From assembly GCA_030077755.1 (NCBI GenBank), contig JAQJZZ010000007.1, forward strand, positions 868,001-932,000: a DNA stretch of 64,000 nucleotides. The letters run 5' to 3'. Position 1 is the first letter of the stretch. Each line of letters opens with the position of its first letter. Origin of the DNA: Filosporella fistucella (taxonomy: Eukaryota; Ascomycota; Leotiomycetes; Helotiales). Shown here in pieces: positions 1 to 12,700 of this stretch. Made by a program: the position numbers and the translations under genes. The notes beneath the pieces were generated by a model. It saw nothing but the letters and a program-made list of their open reading frames with translations. It searched no databases and had not been told where the DNA came from.

Positions 1-1683
1 ATCCACCCCACCGCAACTCTTGTTAACTCGACTGGCACATTTCTTGCCTGGTCTAATGGAGCAACGACAATCTTCCCACGAATCAGTCTGAGACAATACC
101 TCTCGGTTTCATTTATACCCCTAATTCTTGCCGTTCTCTTTACCGTCCCACTTCGCATTCTGGACAGCACGCTCCGTGAACTGGAGCCATTTTACCAGCT
201 CTCATCAGCATCCGGAGCTCTTGGATCATCATCTCTCCTCCTCTCATATCCTACGACCATTCTATTCGCCCTGCCCATTCAGTCCATCCGCAAGGGTCAC
301 TTCCTCATATTTTGGTCGTCTCTCATCACCATCACTAGCCTGACGCTTGCGCCACTATCCTCCGAGGCACTGTTTGTAAGCTCAACAGGCTATTGCCCGC
401 CGAACACAAATTATGTTTGTTACGGAGTATGGGCGATTTACCCAGCACTTGCCCGCCTGATGCAAGGAATGCTCTCCTTTATCGGTGTTCTCCTTACTCT
501 CATTTTGGTAGTCTCTTTCTGCCGCAAATCTGGCGTCTATTCGGAACCTCTCAGCGTTGTTGGTTTGGCGGCTCTACTGTACAAATCACCTGCCCTACAA
601 GAGTTCAAGCAATTTGACAGTCAGGTTAAGATGAAAGAATTAAGAAAATCTTTGGGGACGAGAAGATACGCTCTACGCCATTTTATTGCGGACAACCAGG
701 AACATTGTTATGGAATCGTATCGCTTGAGCCTGATACAGAGGCTGGTCTGTTATCAAAAACCCACTCAACAGCGAAGACAGACCAGAAGGGACCATATAG
801 TCTCCTGAATACATCTGAGCGAGATCTACCTGCTGCCATAGTAGAAGAAGCAGCACCTTCGCGAACGAAGCATGTATGGTGGAATATCAAAGAGAAATTA
901 TTCTACATATCAGCTTTCCTGTTTTTGACAGGGGTATTGTGTTTAATTTGCTATTACTTCTGGACGGGGTTCGACACTTCATTTGAGCGTTTTATGGATA
1001 GTCAGGGGTTCGGCGTAAGATTCATGATGACCATCCTCGGAGTTGCTGTCAAATTGCTCTGGGGTAATATCGATCAAGGTGCGTCCTCTTCCCCCATTTC
1101 GATTCCTTGTGCAAAATTCTAATGCACTCTAGATCTTCGTAAAATGTCACCCTACCACTCTCTCCTCCTCCACCCGACCTCAGCCCAGGATTCAATCTTA
1201 GTACCCATCTACCAATCTCCACTCTCCGCCATCTTGCCTTCTCTTAAACGAAAACACTATCTCGTCTCGCTAACCTGCTTCCTCTCTCTCCTCTCGGAAT
1301 TCCTACCTATTTGTCTCGCCAACGTCACATACTCCTCTGTCAGCACAAAAGCCGCATTGAGGGTGTGTAACATAGTCAGTATCGTAATTCTGATGCTCAT
1401 GGTATTGACGATGGGATTTCTGGTATGTAGAGGGAGAAGAAATGTTAGACCACTGCCGAGAAGGCTGGAGAGTATCGCTGCTACGGGTGTGTATTTGGCT
1501 AGTAAAGAGGATAAGGGCAGACAATGTTTGATGGATGGAATGAAGGGCTTGAGTGTATTGGGGAGGAGAGATAGGGATATAAGGGTGGAAAAGAAGGGTG
1601 GGCTGTATGCTATGGGTATCGTAGAGGGAGATGGATTGAGGATAGAGGATGAGAGGCTGGTGGGAAGATGGTGGTCTGGATGA
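1..1683 (+). CDS. DUF3433-family multi-pass membrane protein, 5'-truncated by window edge
   Basis: Frame 1 is open from the first base, so the N-terminus lies outside the window. Exons are <1..1078 and 1133..1683; the 54-base intron has a GTGCGT donor and CTCTAG acceptor and contains an in-frame TAA, so splicing is needed. The visible 542 residues show a hydrophobic stretch around residues 38-56, then LRELEPFYQL, then several hydrophobic segments, and a second helix pair around FYISAFLFLTGVLCLICYY. The LRELEPFYQL and DLRKMSPYHSL motifs, each followed by a proline-rich linker and membrane helices, are the paired signature of the DUF3433 family of fungal membrane proteins, whose function is unknown. 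The C-terminal tail after the last helix is hydrophilic. No catalytic motif is seen. Confidence 0.82.
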
Positions 1684-1973
1684 GTTAGAGCTTTTGTACA
1701 AACCACCGATATTATATTTATTCGATTTATCTGCATTTATCAGGTGGCAATGAAGACTGGTGGAAGAACAGCCAAGTCACGTACAAGAGACCATGAATAC
1801 AATATCTACAGTGATGGAATAACTATCATTACCACACTCGTTCCTCACACGAAATCACAACCATAACCCCAAACTCCAACCCCAAATTCCAAGCCCCACA
1901 CTCCCATCACACAAGATTGCCACTTTCCTGCCTTCCCCCCCAGTACCCATAGCCCCTACCAATACAAAAACTC

Positions 1974-2777
1974 TCAAACGCACAAAATAGCTCTCTCCAA
2001 TATTCCCCTCCTCACTTCAACATCGCACTCCTCCAACCCCTTCTTCTCCAACATAGCTTGTAGTGCTCTTCCTTCTTCGTATCCCAATTCCCACCGATCC
2101 ATCTGGAGGAACCAAAGATTCAGAGCGTGTTGTATTCAACACTCATGTCTTCCATCATCCCGCCCAGCATCTTACCCTCTTCATCTTCTTTAGCCTCTTG
2201 CTCTTTTTCGATCTTGCAACCATATTCGATCCCCAATTCCCCGAGCCAGTTTTGAAGCTCTTCAATCTTTTTGGCATCTTCGGGACTCTGACGCACATTT
2301 GACATATGTACGAATATGGGACTATCGATTGCCGCTCTTCTCCCTTCGAAGACCCCGCTGATGTACTGTTTCATAACGAAGGCGCCTTCCTCGGTCAACT
2401 TGAGGCCATCAATTGAATTGAGCTTCTTCGCCTTTGCAATAGGAAGAATCCACTGTCGTAACAAGACGCAGGATTGGCATCAACGAGACTCCATTATCAA
2501 GATGATATCTCCATCCCCGATGATTACTGTATGGGTTTGTGGGTTTGTGTAGATGTACTTGCGTGGATGATAGTCATGCATGCAGGCGTAGTGGATTTTG
2601 CGAGGGCCAGTGGAAGATTGGTCAGGTCGCCAGGTGCTAGTCGAAGACGCAGAGCTGTTGGACGGTGTAGACAACGCGAGTGATGGTTGGGAATCTTCTT
2701 TTCACAGGTTAGTCTTCCATGGTACACCATCCCATCTACTCAGTGACTTGAGCAATCGATTCAGATCGTCGCATCAT
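1974..2777 (-). CDS. Unrecognised multi-exon protein-coding gene (5' part unresolved)
   Basis: Two downstream exons fit well: 2452..2176 and 2074..1974, joined by an intron with a GTAAGA donor and an acceptor at CGAAG; frames match and the protein ends in ILERAILCV. An upstream exon ending at 2528 (ending YTNPQTHT) joins in phase across a 75-base intron with a GACAG acceptor; that intron removes an in-frame TGA at 2480-2482. The first exon is uncertain: an ATG-ATG lies at 2777, but I could not link it in frame. The C-terminal region is charged and helical (many Glu and Lys). I do not recognise the family. If the TGA is not intronic, this would be a pseudogene. Confidence 0.45.
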
Positions 2778-3506
2778 TTTGATAAGACTTTTGATGTTTC
2801 AAGTAAATTTGATGGTGTTGTAGATGTGAAAGTGGCTAAATAAGATCAAGATCAGTGTTGTGGAAAAGGTTGTCATGATAATTGTGGAAAAGAAATAATT
2901 CCGTAATCCAACAAGGCGAGGGGGGCATTAGTCCCTACTAACTAGTGCATTAGGTGCATCTTATTGAATTTAGAGAATAAGAAAAGATTTAATTAGATTT
3001 GAATCTATCAATTCACTATCCAAACGTTTTGAAGTTCGATTCCGAATCGAATTCAAGTTCAGTTCTGCTGGAATTCGAGGTTTTTAAACCTCCCGGAGAC
3101 TAGCACTTGCCACTTTAACGGGACCATGGTGATAGAAAAGCTGCGGAAGATCAAAGAATTATATATTTAGTTTATAAAAACATCTAACATCTTATATAGC
3201 TCTGTCTCTCCTCGTGCAGTAAGATGAAGGGGCGAAGAGGCCAGTTGATGAAGGCGAATTTTCGTCCAACTATTCGCTTAACTCAGGGGCTTGCTTCAAC
3301 CAAAATTCCCTCCAAACGGACTATGCCTTTGCTTCAGAGGATAGCAACGGCGCCGCTGTTCGCTGAATGATTTTCCTCCTTGCGGATGTCGAGAAATCTA
3401 CACTGAGAAAATTTGAAGGCTCGTCGACTCCTCACGACAATCTTGGATAGCTTCTGCACGGTTTGAAAACTACCGGGTGCTTCGGCTCCCACTTTCTTAC
3501 ACCACT
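2778..3506. other. Intergenic stretch, no gene seen
   Basis: No open frame with coding character is seen on either strand. Around 2980-3090 the sequence is A/T-rich with short imperfect inverted repeats around GAATTC; I assign no function. Confidence 0.5.
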
Positions 3507-6500
3507 TCATTCCTGATAAGGAGGCGGCCCTTCACTCCTCGTCTCTCTCCTCCTAAGCCCACCATCCAACTCCTTTCCCTCCCGTATTGAGCTCACATCC
3601 CCAATAGCCATCATATCCATCAACTCTCTTCTCTTCCCTTCAATCATGCCCCAGAATATCTCACTCGTTCCCTCTCCTGTTGTACCTGCTCTCTTTCTCA
3701 TCGCCAGGATAATACTCTCCAACAAATCACACGTTGCAAGTCCATCTTCGACTTTCGCTTGTCGGGTATAACAATCGAGCAAGGTCCAAAGAGCATCACA
3801 CCGATCAGGGTGATCTCCTGTCGCTGTTGCGGTCTTCTTGTAGTTCTCTGGCTTAGAGATCTCGAGTAGAATGTGTTCGGCTTCTGTGAAACGCTCCTGC
3901 ATGATATAGATCCGAGCAAGTTCGTTCTTGCCAGCCATGACACCCAGATGATCCTCGCCCAAATGCGCAGATGCTATGGGCACAAGCCCGCTTATCAATC
4001 GTTCTCCTTCTTCCAGGTCTCCCATCGCGCCTTTAATGGCTCCAAGATGTAGTCGTGCGAGCCACGTATAAGGTTGCTTGTCACCAAGCTGTTTGACACG
4101 TTGTTCGAAGACAAATGATTGCTTCTCGTGTGCAGTCTGGAGATACAGTTTGCTGAGCATTGCATCAGTTTCCAGATACTTAGACCCGAGTGCTCGATAG
4201 GTCCTCGCAAGAGCTTCCATCGCGATCAAGGTTCTGAGATCAGTTTCGCCTAGTATAGATGTCAGGCCTTCGACCGCTTTTTCTTGGTGATCCCTAGCCT
4301 CTTCAAAGCGGTAACAATACCACAGCGTAACACCAAGATTCTCAAATGCATGATAGAGCGCGGGATCTCTATCTGAATGTTTGCTCATCCCTTCAATTGC
4401 TCTCTCATGAAGGACCATTGACTCCTTCAATTTGCCCTGTTGACGACGACCTGTGCCGAGCGCGTCCATCACCTTGAGAGTGCGCGGGTGGTCTGTCCCC
4501 AAGGATTTCTGACAGTTTTCAAACACTTCTTCTTGTAGATCAGCAGCTTCGTTGGTCCGAGTCAAGAACCATAGCGTGCCTGCAAGTGCAAGTGTTATGT
4601 CCATAGCTCTGGGATGCTCTGGGCCCCGCATTCGATATACAAAATCTCTCACTGCCCTCTGCCGAATTTCAGCATGATCAAAATACCCACACTCAGCGTA
4701 TACAAGACTAGCTCTTGCTAACTGAAGAGCTTTCTTCGGATGTATCCCGCTACCAGTGAGCACCGGCGGCCACGGTCGCCAGCTGGACTTCTGGTTTTTG
4801 AGGAATTCGGCCCGGATATTCTCCTGTCGCTGTTCTACAGCGATAAGGTGGGGAAGAATCTGCCGTGGTACATCCGCATGAGTTTGTACCGTACTGCTCA
4901 GCGGTGGGAGTAGAATGCAACGTGATATCGTGGTCAGTGCAGCTTCGCACCAGACCGCCTGTCGTCTCGTGGTCATTTGAGGTCGCTCTCTCACCCATGT
5001 GTGGACGAGTGGATGCATCGAATAGCTGTCAGATCTGTCATGATATGTCACCAGGGATAATCGTGTGAGCTGATCCAAAGCTTTGCGAAGGCGAACGTTG
5101 AAGTTTTCAGCGGATTCCGAAAGCTCAGCATCCTTGAGAAAAGTGGGTAGGACAGTCGGATGACGATTTGTGATGTGCATTCCCAATCTCTCCGCGATCG
5201 TTTCCCGCAGATAAGTCAACCATGAATTTGGTTGCTTGACAGATTCACTCGGTTTGTCCTTTTCGTCTAGAATGGCGTCTTCTTTTGGAGCTTTTTCTTG
5301 AGCTTCTCTTTCCAATCTTGGATGCTGTACTGCCGCGATTAGTATGTGGAAGGGGATATTTTCGTGGTGAAAGAAGGAAAATAACTGAAGCAGCTGTAAT
5401 GCATCCTCAAACTCTTCGTACTCCTTAGCCATATCTTCCAGTCCACGGTAGAGGATCTCGTAAGTAGAATAAACCTTGATATACTCATCCATGCTAATAC
5501 TCCCCTTCCTTCGACGTGTGAGCCTCTGGTTATCACGTATCTCCTGCCAGCGCGCATCGTAATAACCAAGATAGTCATGGAAACCACCACAGTATTTTGC
5601 TTTGATAGCTTTACCGGCATGAATTAGAGCTAGAGGCAAACCTCCTAAAGCCTGCACAATTTTCGCGGCCCATAGTCCCACAGGAGGGGTTGGCGGATCT
5701 CGGTGTTCTGCGGCCCGAAGAAGAAGCTGACCTGCCTCAGCATCTTCTAATCTATCAAAGTGATAGAATCGCTCGCCGATTGTTCCATAATGCTTGATAT
5801 TCGGGTTTCTCGTCGTAATAATTGTTAATCCATGCTCGCCGTCAGGAAGGTATCTCTCGAGTTCAAGCTTCGCATCATCGGCATTATCGATCAGCAAGAG
5901 CCAGGGTCGATCAATGCTCGACAGCCAGCTTTTCGCTGCACGTTCATTTGCATCAACACCGCAGAACTTCGCGATAGCAACAAAACTTTGTCGAGCTGTC
6001 TCAGCCGAACTTGCATCGACTGTAAACACAGCCCAGAAACTTTGCATTATCAGCTGACGCATATAACGCGAATCATTTGACTTACCGTTGCTTGTTATCA
6101 GAAGCAAACTTGCAACAAAATTGCGTCTTTCCAGAGCCACCGAGCCCGAACACCACAAATCGTTTTTGCGTCGGTTTATTCTCCGAGGGGGACAAGGAGT
6201 GATCGAACGCTTCTTTGAGTTTGTCTAAGTACCGTTTCCTTCCAGTGAATATTGGAGAGACGGTTTTTGGAGGATCAAAATGCTCATTCAAACGAAGCGA
6301 AGATAGAACTTCCGTCGCGGATTCCAATGAAGAATGGGCCTGGGACAATTAGACTGGCAAATTCTACGAGAGTGGAATGAACACTCACGCTGTCCTTCTC
6401 TTTCTCGAGTCTCGGCAGCCTTGATTGCAAAGCATACATCTGCTTTTGTAACATAAAAGCAAGCTGTTGGAAATGGTCTGACCCCCGCTTCGTATATATT

Positions 6501-7011
6501 CTGTATATCTTAGACCAACCCCCCAAAAATAGAATAAAACTCACAGATCCAGCATTGTCAATGATATATGGAGACTCTGACGATTGACCGAAATTTGGGA
6601 TCGAATTTGACCAAGCTCTCCATCTTTCGATTGTTTCCTCAACTGCTTTCTGATTCCATCCCATTTTGAAGCAACCTTGTCCCCATGTTTTCCAGAGATT
6701 TCATCAAGTATATCGTACAGTCTTTTCACTGTAGCCTCACAATCCTTCAAATTAGTACCGGCAATCCGCCATAATTCCTCGTCTCGAGCCGGCAGTTTCT
6801 CCGATCCCGCGGGGATAATTTCGATCTCATTTTCGTGTAATTGCTTGATTTGTTTGTTCACAGCCTCGAGCGACTGAATCTCTGTCAGGAGCGATGAAAT
6901 TTCACTCTCAACTATGCCAGCGGCTTCCTTAAACTCTCTGAGATACTTGACAACCCGCCATGTGATATCTGCTAATGAGATGATGCCGACTGATATCGAA
7001 AAAGGGTCCAT
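3507..7011 (-). CDS. NLR-like STAND protein: helical N-terminus, NB-ARC, TPR repeats
   Basis: Exons 7011..6545, 6500..6389, 6339..6086 and 6039..3507 give 1121 residues; introns of 44, 49 and 46 bases have GTGAGT/GTAAGT donors and all phases agree. Residues 1-190 form a helical domain like the N-terminal domain of fungal STAND proteins, beginning MDPFSISVGIISLADI. The NTPase shows P-loop GLGGSGKT (258-265), Walker B WLLLIDNADD (about 324-333), a TTRNP sensor-like motif (353-357), GGLPLAL (410-416) and an MHD-like MHPLVHTWVRER (618-629). The rest, from about 690, holds tetratricopeptide-type repeats. Such proteins are ATP-driven switches used in fungal non-self recognition and cell-death control; the TPRs would sense the ligand. 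The ligand and effector mode are unknown. All key NTPase motifs are intact, so it is probably functional. It is divergent from the P450 gene. Confidence 0.93.
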
Positions 7012-7954
7012 TTCAGCATGAACCTAGACATGTCCTGAAAAAAATTACTCTCGGAATGAAATAGCGAGCTGGGACCCTGTTCAAGTCTTTGTAAAGATCG
7101 AGAAAGCTACCATAAGGCGACTCAAGGATTTAACTTTCGAGTATCGAGTTGTCCGTGTCTGGAGCCACGATCCAAGAGCTGTCCGATGATCTCTTCCCGC
7201 AATACTGGATGAATGCCCGACTTGTGTCTTCCAGAACTCTAGGATTACCTGGAGCCTCATGTCATTGCGACGATCGGCACAATTCACACCATGAGGTAGA
7301 TGGAGCTGACCAAGCAGCTGAACATTTTCACTGACTGGCTCGATTGGCTAGGGAAGAGGTGTAATATGTGGTTGTGGGGGCCAGATATTCAGCGAGTAGC
7401 CACAAACAAGCTGGCACACCTCCTCTTCGGTTGGTGGAGGGGCGCATATTCGGAAGGAAGAGGGGTAAATCCAGGCTCGATGAGTGGCAGGAAGTACAAT
7501 CTTATCAACACCACTGGATCTGCGGGCTCTGCTTTTTGACTTTCAGGGTTTCGATCATCGCTGCGGCCAGCCCCGCCCCGAGCCTCTGAGCAGCGGTAAG
7601 TAAGACGAGCGATGCGAACAAGGCACGACGCTGGCCGTTGAATGATGGAAACGATATACGGGTATCTGACAACTCCGTGTCGTGTTGAGCGCTGCTAATC
7701 CTCATACCGCGACGTTTGATTGCTGCGGATAGGAAGTGAGTGGTGAAAATGAGTTGCGTTGATGCCAGGCTTCAGCGACTGGGAGCGCTGAACTCTAGCC
7801 CCTGTCAAGAAACCCTGCGGAGCTTTTACGCCCATCCTTCAGGCGGCGGCCAAGGATGTCTTCAGGGTTCAAGAACCCGATGAAATAAACCGCAAAGCTC
7901 AACCTCTACTTTTATCTTTTTGTTGATCTAATCCACTGTTGTTCATCTCATAAG
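7012..7954. promoter_or_regulatory. Divergent intergenic region between NLR and P450 genes
   Basis: This 0.94 kb stretch separates two head-to-head genes and must hold both promoters. I see no convincing coding frame or strong TATA box. Short open frames at 7300-7700 lack coding features. Confidence 0.45.
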
Positions 7955-9608
7955 ATGTCTCCAGATCCGTCTCCTTTCAACCTCATACTTCTAGCATTAG
8001 TCACCTATATCGCCTACCTTTACATCCAAGGTCGTCGTGCGTACGATGCGGAAACAGCATGGGGCGAGCAGCAAGGCTGCAAACCAATTGTCGTGAAATT
8101 ACCATACAAGTATCCGCTAGCACTGGATATCGTGAAAAAAGGCTTCGCTGCACATTGGGATAAGAAACTTTTGCAATTGTTCCAAGAGTTATATGACGGT
8201 TTGGGACCGAATATTGAACAGACATTGGTGGGAGGAACCGGTTTCGTGACCATCGACCCGGAGAATATTGAGACTATGTTGTCTACAAAATTTGAAGGTA
8301 ATCTTTGGAGCATCTGATTCCTTTTTGAGAGTCCGGGTTCGATTAGGTCATTGATAAACGATTTCATAGATTATGGGTTTGGACCCCGCCGCGATGCTTT
8401 CTTCGCTCTTCTCGGAGAAGGGATTTTCAATCAAGATGGACCGCCATGGAAACACTCACGTGCGCTTCTCCGTCGTCAATTCGTAAGAATGCAATATCAA
8501 GATCTCAGCGCGTTTCACGAGCATGCCGATAATCTCATCGATGCCATCTCATCTTCTGGGGATATTGTGGATTTGCAGCCTCTGTTTTTCAGATATACTC
8601 TTGACCTTACGACCGCTTTGATATTCGGGAAATCCGTTTACAGCCTGAAGAACGAGGGAGCAGATTCCTTCGGAGAAGATTTCAGTGAGGCAGCTGATAT
8701 CACTGCTTATCGTGGTAGGTTGAACATCCTGTACTGGATATATACACCAACGAGGTTCAAAAAAGCGTGCAAAGCCATCAAGATATATGTCGATGGCTAT
8801 GTCTCAAGTGCTCTAGAAACTTTAGAAAAGAGTAAAGCGTCTGGAGATATTGAGGGACAATTTGTGTTCATTAGAGAGTTGCAGGATGAGCTGAAAGATC
8901 CAATTCTGGTGCGAGACCAACTTGTGAATTGTCTTCTGGCCGGGAGAGACACGACTGCTTGTCTGTTGACGTGGACTTTGTGAGTGATTCTTAACTGCTT
9001 TTAGTAAATATGCAAACTAACCTACCCCCAGCCGGCTGCTTGTACAATATCCGGAGGTGTTGAAGAAATTGCAAGACGAAATCACAACTGTCATTGGAGA
9101 CGAGAAAATTGTCACCCGATCGCATATTAGGGCCATGCCATATCTTGACTGTGTCATCAAAGAAGTACTCAGAGTCTATCCCCCCATCCCGGCAAATTTG
9201 CGTTTTGCCACCAAGACCACAGTCATGCCTCGAGGAGGAGGTCCTGATGGACTTTCACCAGTCCTGATTCGCAAAGGCTGGGGTATCACATATGCACCAT
9301 ATCTCATGCATCGAAGAACCGAGCTGTATGGTGAAGATGCTGAAAGCTTTAAGCCCGAACGATGGCAAGATGGCAAATTGAAAGGCATTGGTTGGGGTTG
9401 GCTTCCTTTCAATGACGGCCCAAGGATATGTCTCGGGAAGGATTTGGCGATGATGGAAGCTAGTCTGGCTATTGCGAGAGTTATACAAGCATTTCCGAAT
9501 CTGAAGATTCCAGATGGCGAGAAGAGAGGAGCTCCAGGTACAGAAAAGCATGCACTCACTCTTGTATTGGCTCCAGCCGATGGATGTAAGGTGCAGCTGA
9601 GCAAATGA
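7955..9608 (+). CDS. Cytochrome P450, CYP52-like (alkane/fatty-acid hydroxylase type)
   Basis: Exons 7955..8297, 8370..8979 and 9032..9608 encode 509 residues. The first junction restores KFEDYGFGPRR, the second restores TWTFRLLVQYPEV, both conserved CYP52 segments. An N-terminal hydrophobic anchor (about residues 7-25) targets the endoplasmic reticulum. Visible motifs are GIFNQDGPPWKHSR (helix C), AGRDTTA (about 305-311, oxygen activation), ExxR as EVLR (362-365), PERW, and the heme loop FNDGPRICLGK with Cys451 as the thiolate ligand. CYP52 enzymes hydroxylate the terminal carbon of alkanes and fatty acids with electrons from cytochrome P450 reductase. The substrate here is unproven. No biosynthetic cluster surrounds it, so a catabolic or detoxifying role is more likely than secondary metabolism. 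Confidence 0.93.
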
Positions 9609-9712
9609 GAAGATTTGTTCTCCAGCGGTAATGCATCTACACTTTCTCCATCCATGCACATTTTAGCACGTGCCGTCTTCAGTGAAAGCCTTGCAACCAC
9701 ATTTATAATCTC

Positions 9713-12700
9713 TTAATGAGTCCGAATATCACCTCGATAATTGCCGACAATTCCTGCAGGCCCGTTGGGTACTCCGAAAAGAAAACGGTCAAAGCGTCGA
9801 TAAAAGTCCAGGGCCACATCCAAAACTGAATCCTCCTCGTCATTATCTTCATCATCATCTGAATTCTCTCTTTTTCTTGGGGAAAATTTCTTGGGGTCGA
9901 TTCGAGGAGTTTGGAGCGGGGGTGTGTCGTTCTTGTCAAACCACCATTTTCGCCACACATATTCGCTCGCTATCCTAATCACGGTCTCAACCAGGAGAGA
10001 AGTGCCGCATGATCTAACAAGTTTTGTTACAGCAGGGAACTTATCAACCAAGAGTTGGGAGAATGAGAAGGACTTGCTAGTAGATAGGAAACACAAACTA
10101 GAGATCAGGAATGGTCTCGCAATCTCCCAGCGTGTAGGGTATTGGAACAACAGGGTTTGGCCATGGTTTTCTTTCGCTTTTTGAAGCAAATCTTTGATTT
10201 TACTGCCATAGAACCCTTGCTCTAAAAGACGAGTACGATAGGTCCCTTCAACCCGTCTGCGCAGATCACCTTCACCACCCTCGAAGCTCGCTAGCCTAAC
10301 TCCGAAGGGCATGGCGAAGTCGACACATAAGGCATACAAATTCAGTGTAGGGAGTACAAGCAAGTAAGCCAACCACCTGACGATGAAATGCTGTCTGGAA
10401 ATCAGACGGCCCCAAAGTGTGTCTCTGAAGCGCTTCAAAAATGGAAAGGGCAGTGACTCGGAGCACCAACGGAGTCGTTTATCACAGGCAATGGTCAGTC
10501 CAGGTATCACAATCCATATCGCTCCGATTATAGACTTGACAATTGCGACAGGCCGAATTTGCAAGTATGATGGACGAGGACGTCGGAAACCAGTCCTGAG
10601 TGCGGGAACATTGTCTGTAGGACACTTCAGTAACGGTCCTACGTATCGTGGTGAAGATGAATTCAAAAATAGCGATCTCTCTTACCAATGGGTAGAATAC
10701 AGCTCAAATTACAAAGCACGGTACCTCCGTCCTTGATGAGACCACACTCTGAGTGGGACCCAGAGCCGCAATCGTTCCATTCCAGAGGACAAATAAATTG
10801 CAACGATTTGGCGCCTGGTCGGTCGATAGTTGACTCAAGTACCTTGAAGCATGTGCCGTGGCCCTTACCTGCCACGATATAATTATGTAGGAAGAAGCCA
10901 ATGACAGAAGATTTCATCTTCAAGATATCATCTGCTCGGCTTTGGCAGAGCGTTATCTTCGTATGGTTGACAATCCCCATTGGCAATGCTAGTAAAAATG
11001 ACCCTGAAAAGTCGTTCCCCGCAGGATACATAACAAAAACAGATCCAGTGTCCTCAACTGCCCACTCCCAGCCACCAGTATCGTTGTTCCAGGTCATTAT
11101 TCCATCATCAAAAGACAGTGGAAGAAACTCCGAACGGGAATTATTGGCGTTGATGAACATCGCTGGTGCCGTCGGGATCCATTGCGCCCCTGTGCAAAGT
11201 TTGGCCTGAGATGAATACGTATGGGTAATCATCATCAAAGGGAGACAGCTTTGGGATAGTAAAATAGCCAGTATTCTTTCGGTCGGAGTGCGACCTACAA
11301 CTCTCTTGGAAAGACCCTCTTGCGCTGGAGTAATTTTGTGTTTCTCCAACGGTGAGCCTTCATCTGTTTGTTTATGTCCAGGCCCAATCCGGTCAAATTT
11401 TCCATAGACTTCGTCGACACTGAGTCCAAGCATCACAGCCAGTATTGATTGAACATCCTCCGGCATCGTAGTGAGCCTAGTTGCCAGGGAGTTCCACACA
11501 TGACTGAAGAATTTCAAGGCATCAAATTTCGTAATGTCGAAGGTGTCGTGGTAGATTGCCTCCACTGACATCATGAGATCGCGGTGATCCTGCTCGACAT
11601 CGTAGTCCGAAAAGCTTAGATTCTCAAGTGTGCCAACAATTGAACCACATATTGCTCTGAGACTAGCAAGACACTCGAACTTGAGTCTCATCTCCAGCAC
11701 TGTCCGTGACCGGTCAGCTGGAAATATACCAACGTTGTCCGGATAGATTGTGTTATGAACCCCGGACGTCCGGACCCAGTAGGAAACCCACCTTCCAAAC
11801 CATCTGCGAGGACTTATCAACCTATCTTGAAGCACGAACCAGAATTCTTGTGCCAAGCAAGCTTCTTGGAAGGTCCAGGATCGTTGCATCCAGGGACAGC
11901 ACAACATAGCGGAAGCAATTTCCATGTCGGTCAGTTTCTCAAATTTAACCTTCTGAATTCTCAAATCCAATACAACGACATTCTCGGAGGCGGAGTATAC
12001 AAACACCATCGAGTCAATCGCTTTTCTTTTTGCCTGTGATAAAAGACATGTTTTCTGATGTGTCTTTTGTTCCTCGGTCGGATTTGCGTTGTGTGGGCAG
12101 AAACAACAAGTTGGTATGCAGAGAGTGTCCATCCAAAGAATAATGCAGCCTGAGTGGACATCATCCAGACGCTCCCAGATGTGGCTTTTGTGCTCCCCAA
12201 TATAACAAGACTTGTATAGCTCCCACAGCTGACATTCGGGCAGTACATTTGAATTCTGATTACCAAGTCCTCCAGACCAAACGTGCGAGATTGCGGTGAA
12301 GCGCATTCCAGGCTTGTACTCGATCAATTCAATATACAAAGTTCTTCCGAGTTGTAAGTTGGATACGAGACATAAAGAATGTGGCTGTAGGTGCGTAATC
12401 TCACCGGAATTCGATACCGAAACTCTGATCATTGGCACGCCACCGCCCTCAATTATGGTCTTTATTTGGTCGGTATCAAATCCTAACGGCTGGCAGATAC
12501 CAGAGCCAGGACAATGTTCAGAGTGGCGAGCTTTGGTATTATCATCAGATATGTTGCAACAGCAGGTAGTTTCACTGCACCCTTTAGACTTTGATTGAAG
12601 CGGATATGCAGATAGGTAGTAAATCAGCGGTATCGACTGGCGTGAGAGGTGTATCGTGGCCCAATACGGGCACCACCCCGCTGCCTTCATTCGATTTCGC

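Noticed and set aside
2480..2482. TGA that would make the unknown gene at 2.0-2.8 kb a pseudogene
   Set aside because: A phase-compatible 75-base intron (2453-2527) removes it, so decay is not required.
9176..9700. Long antisense open frame over the P450 gene (174 codons)
   Set aside because: It mirrors a conserved coding exon with heme and ExxR motifs on the other strand and has no motifs of its own.
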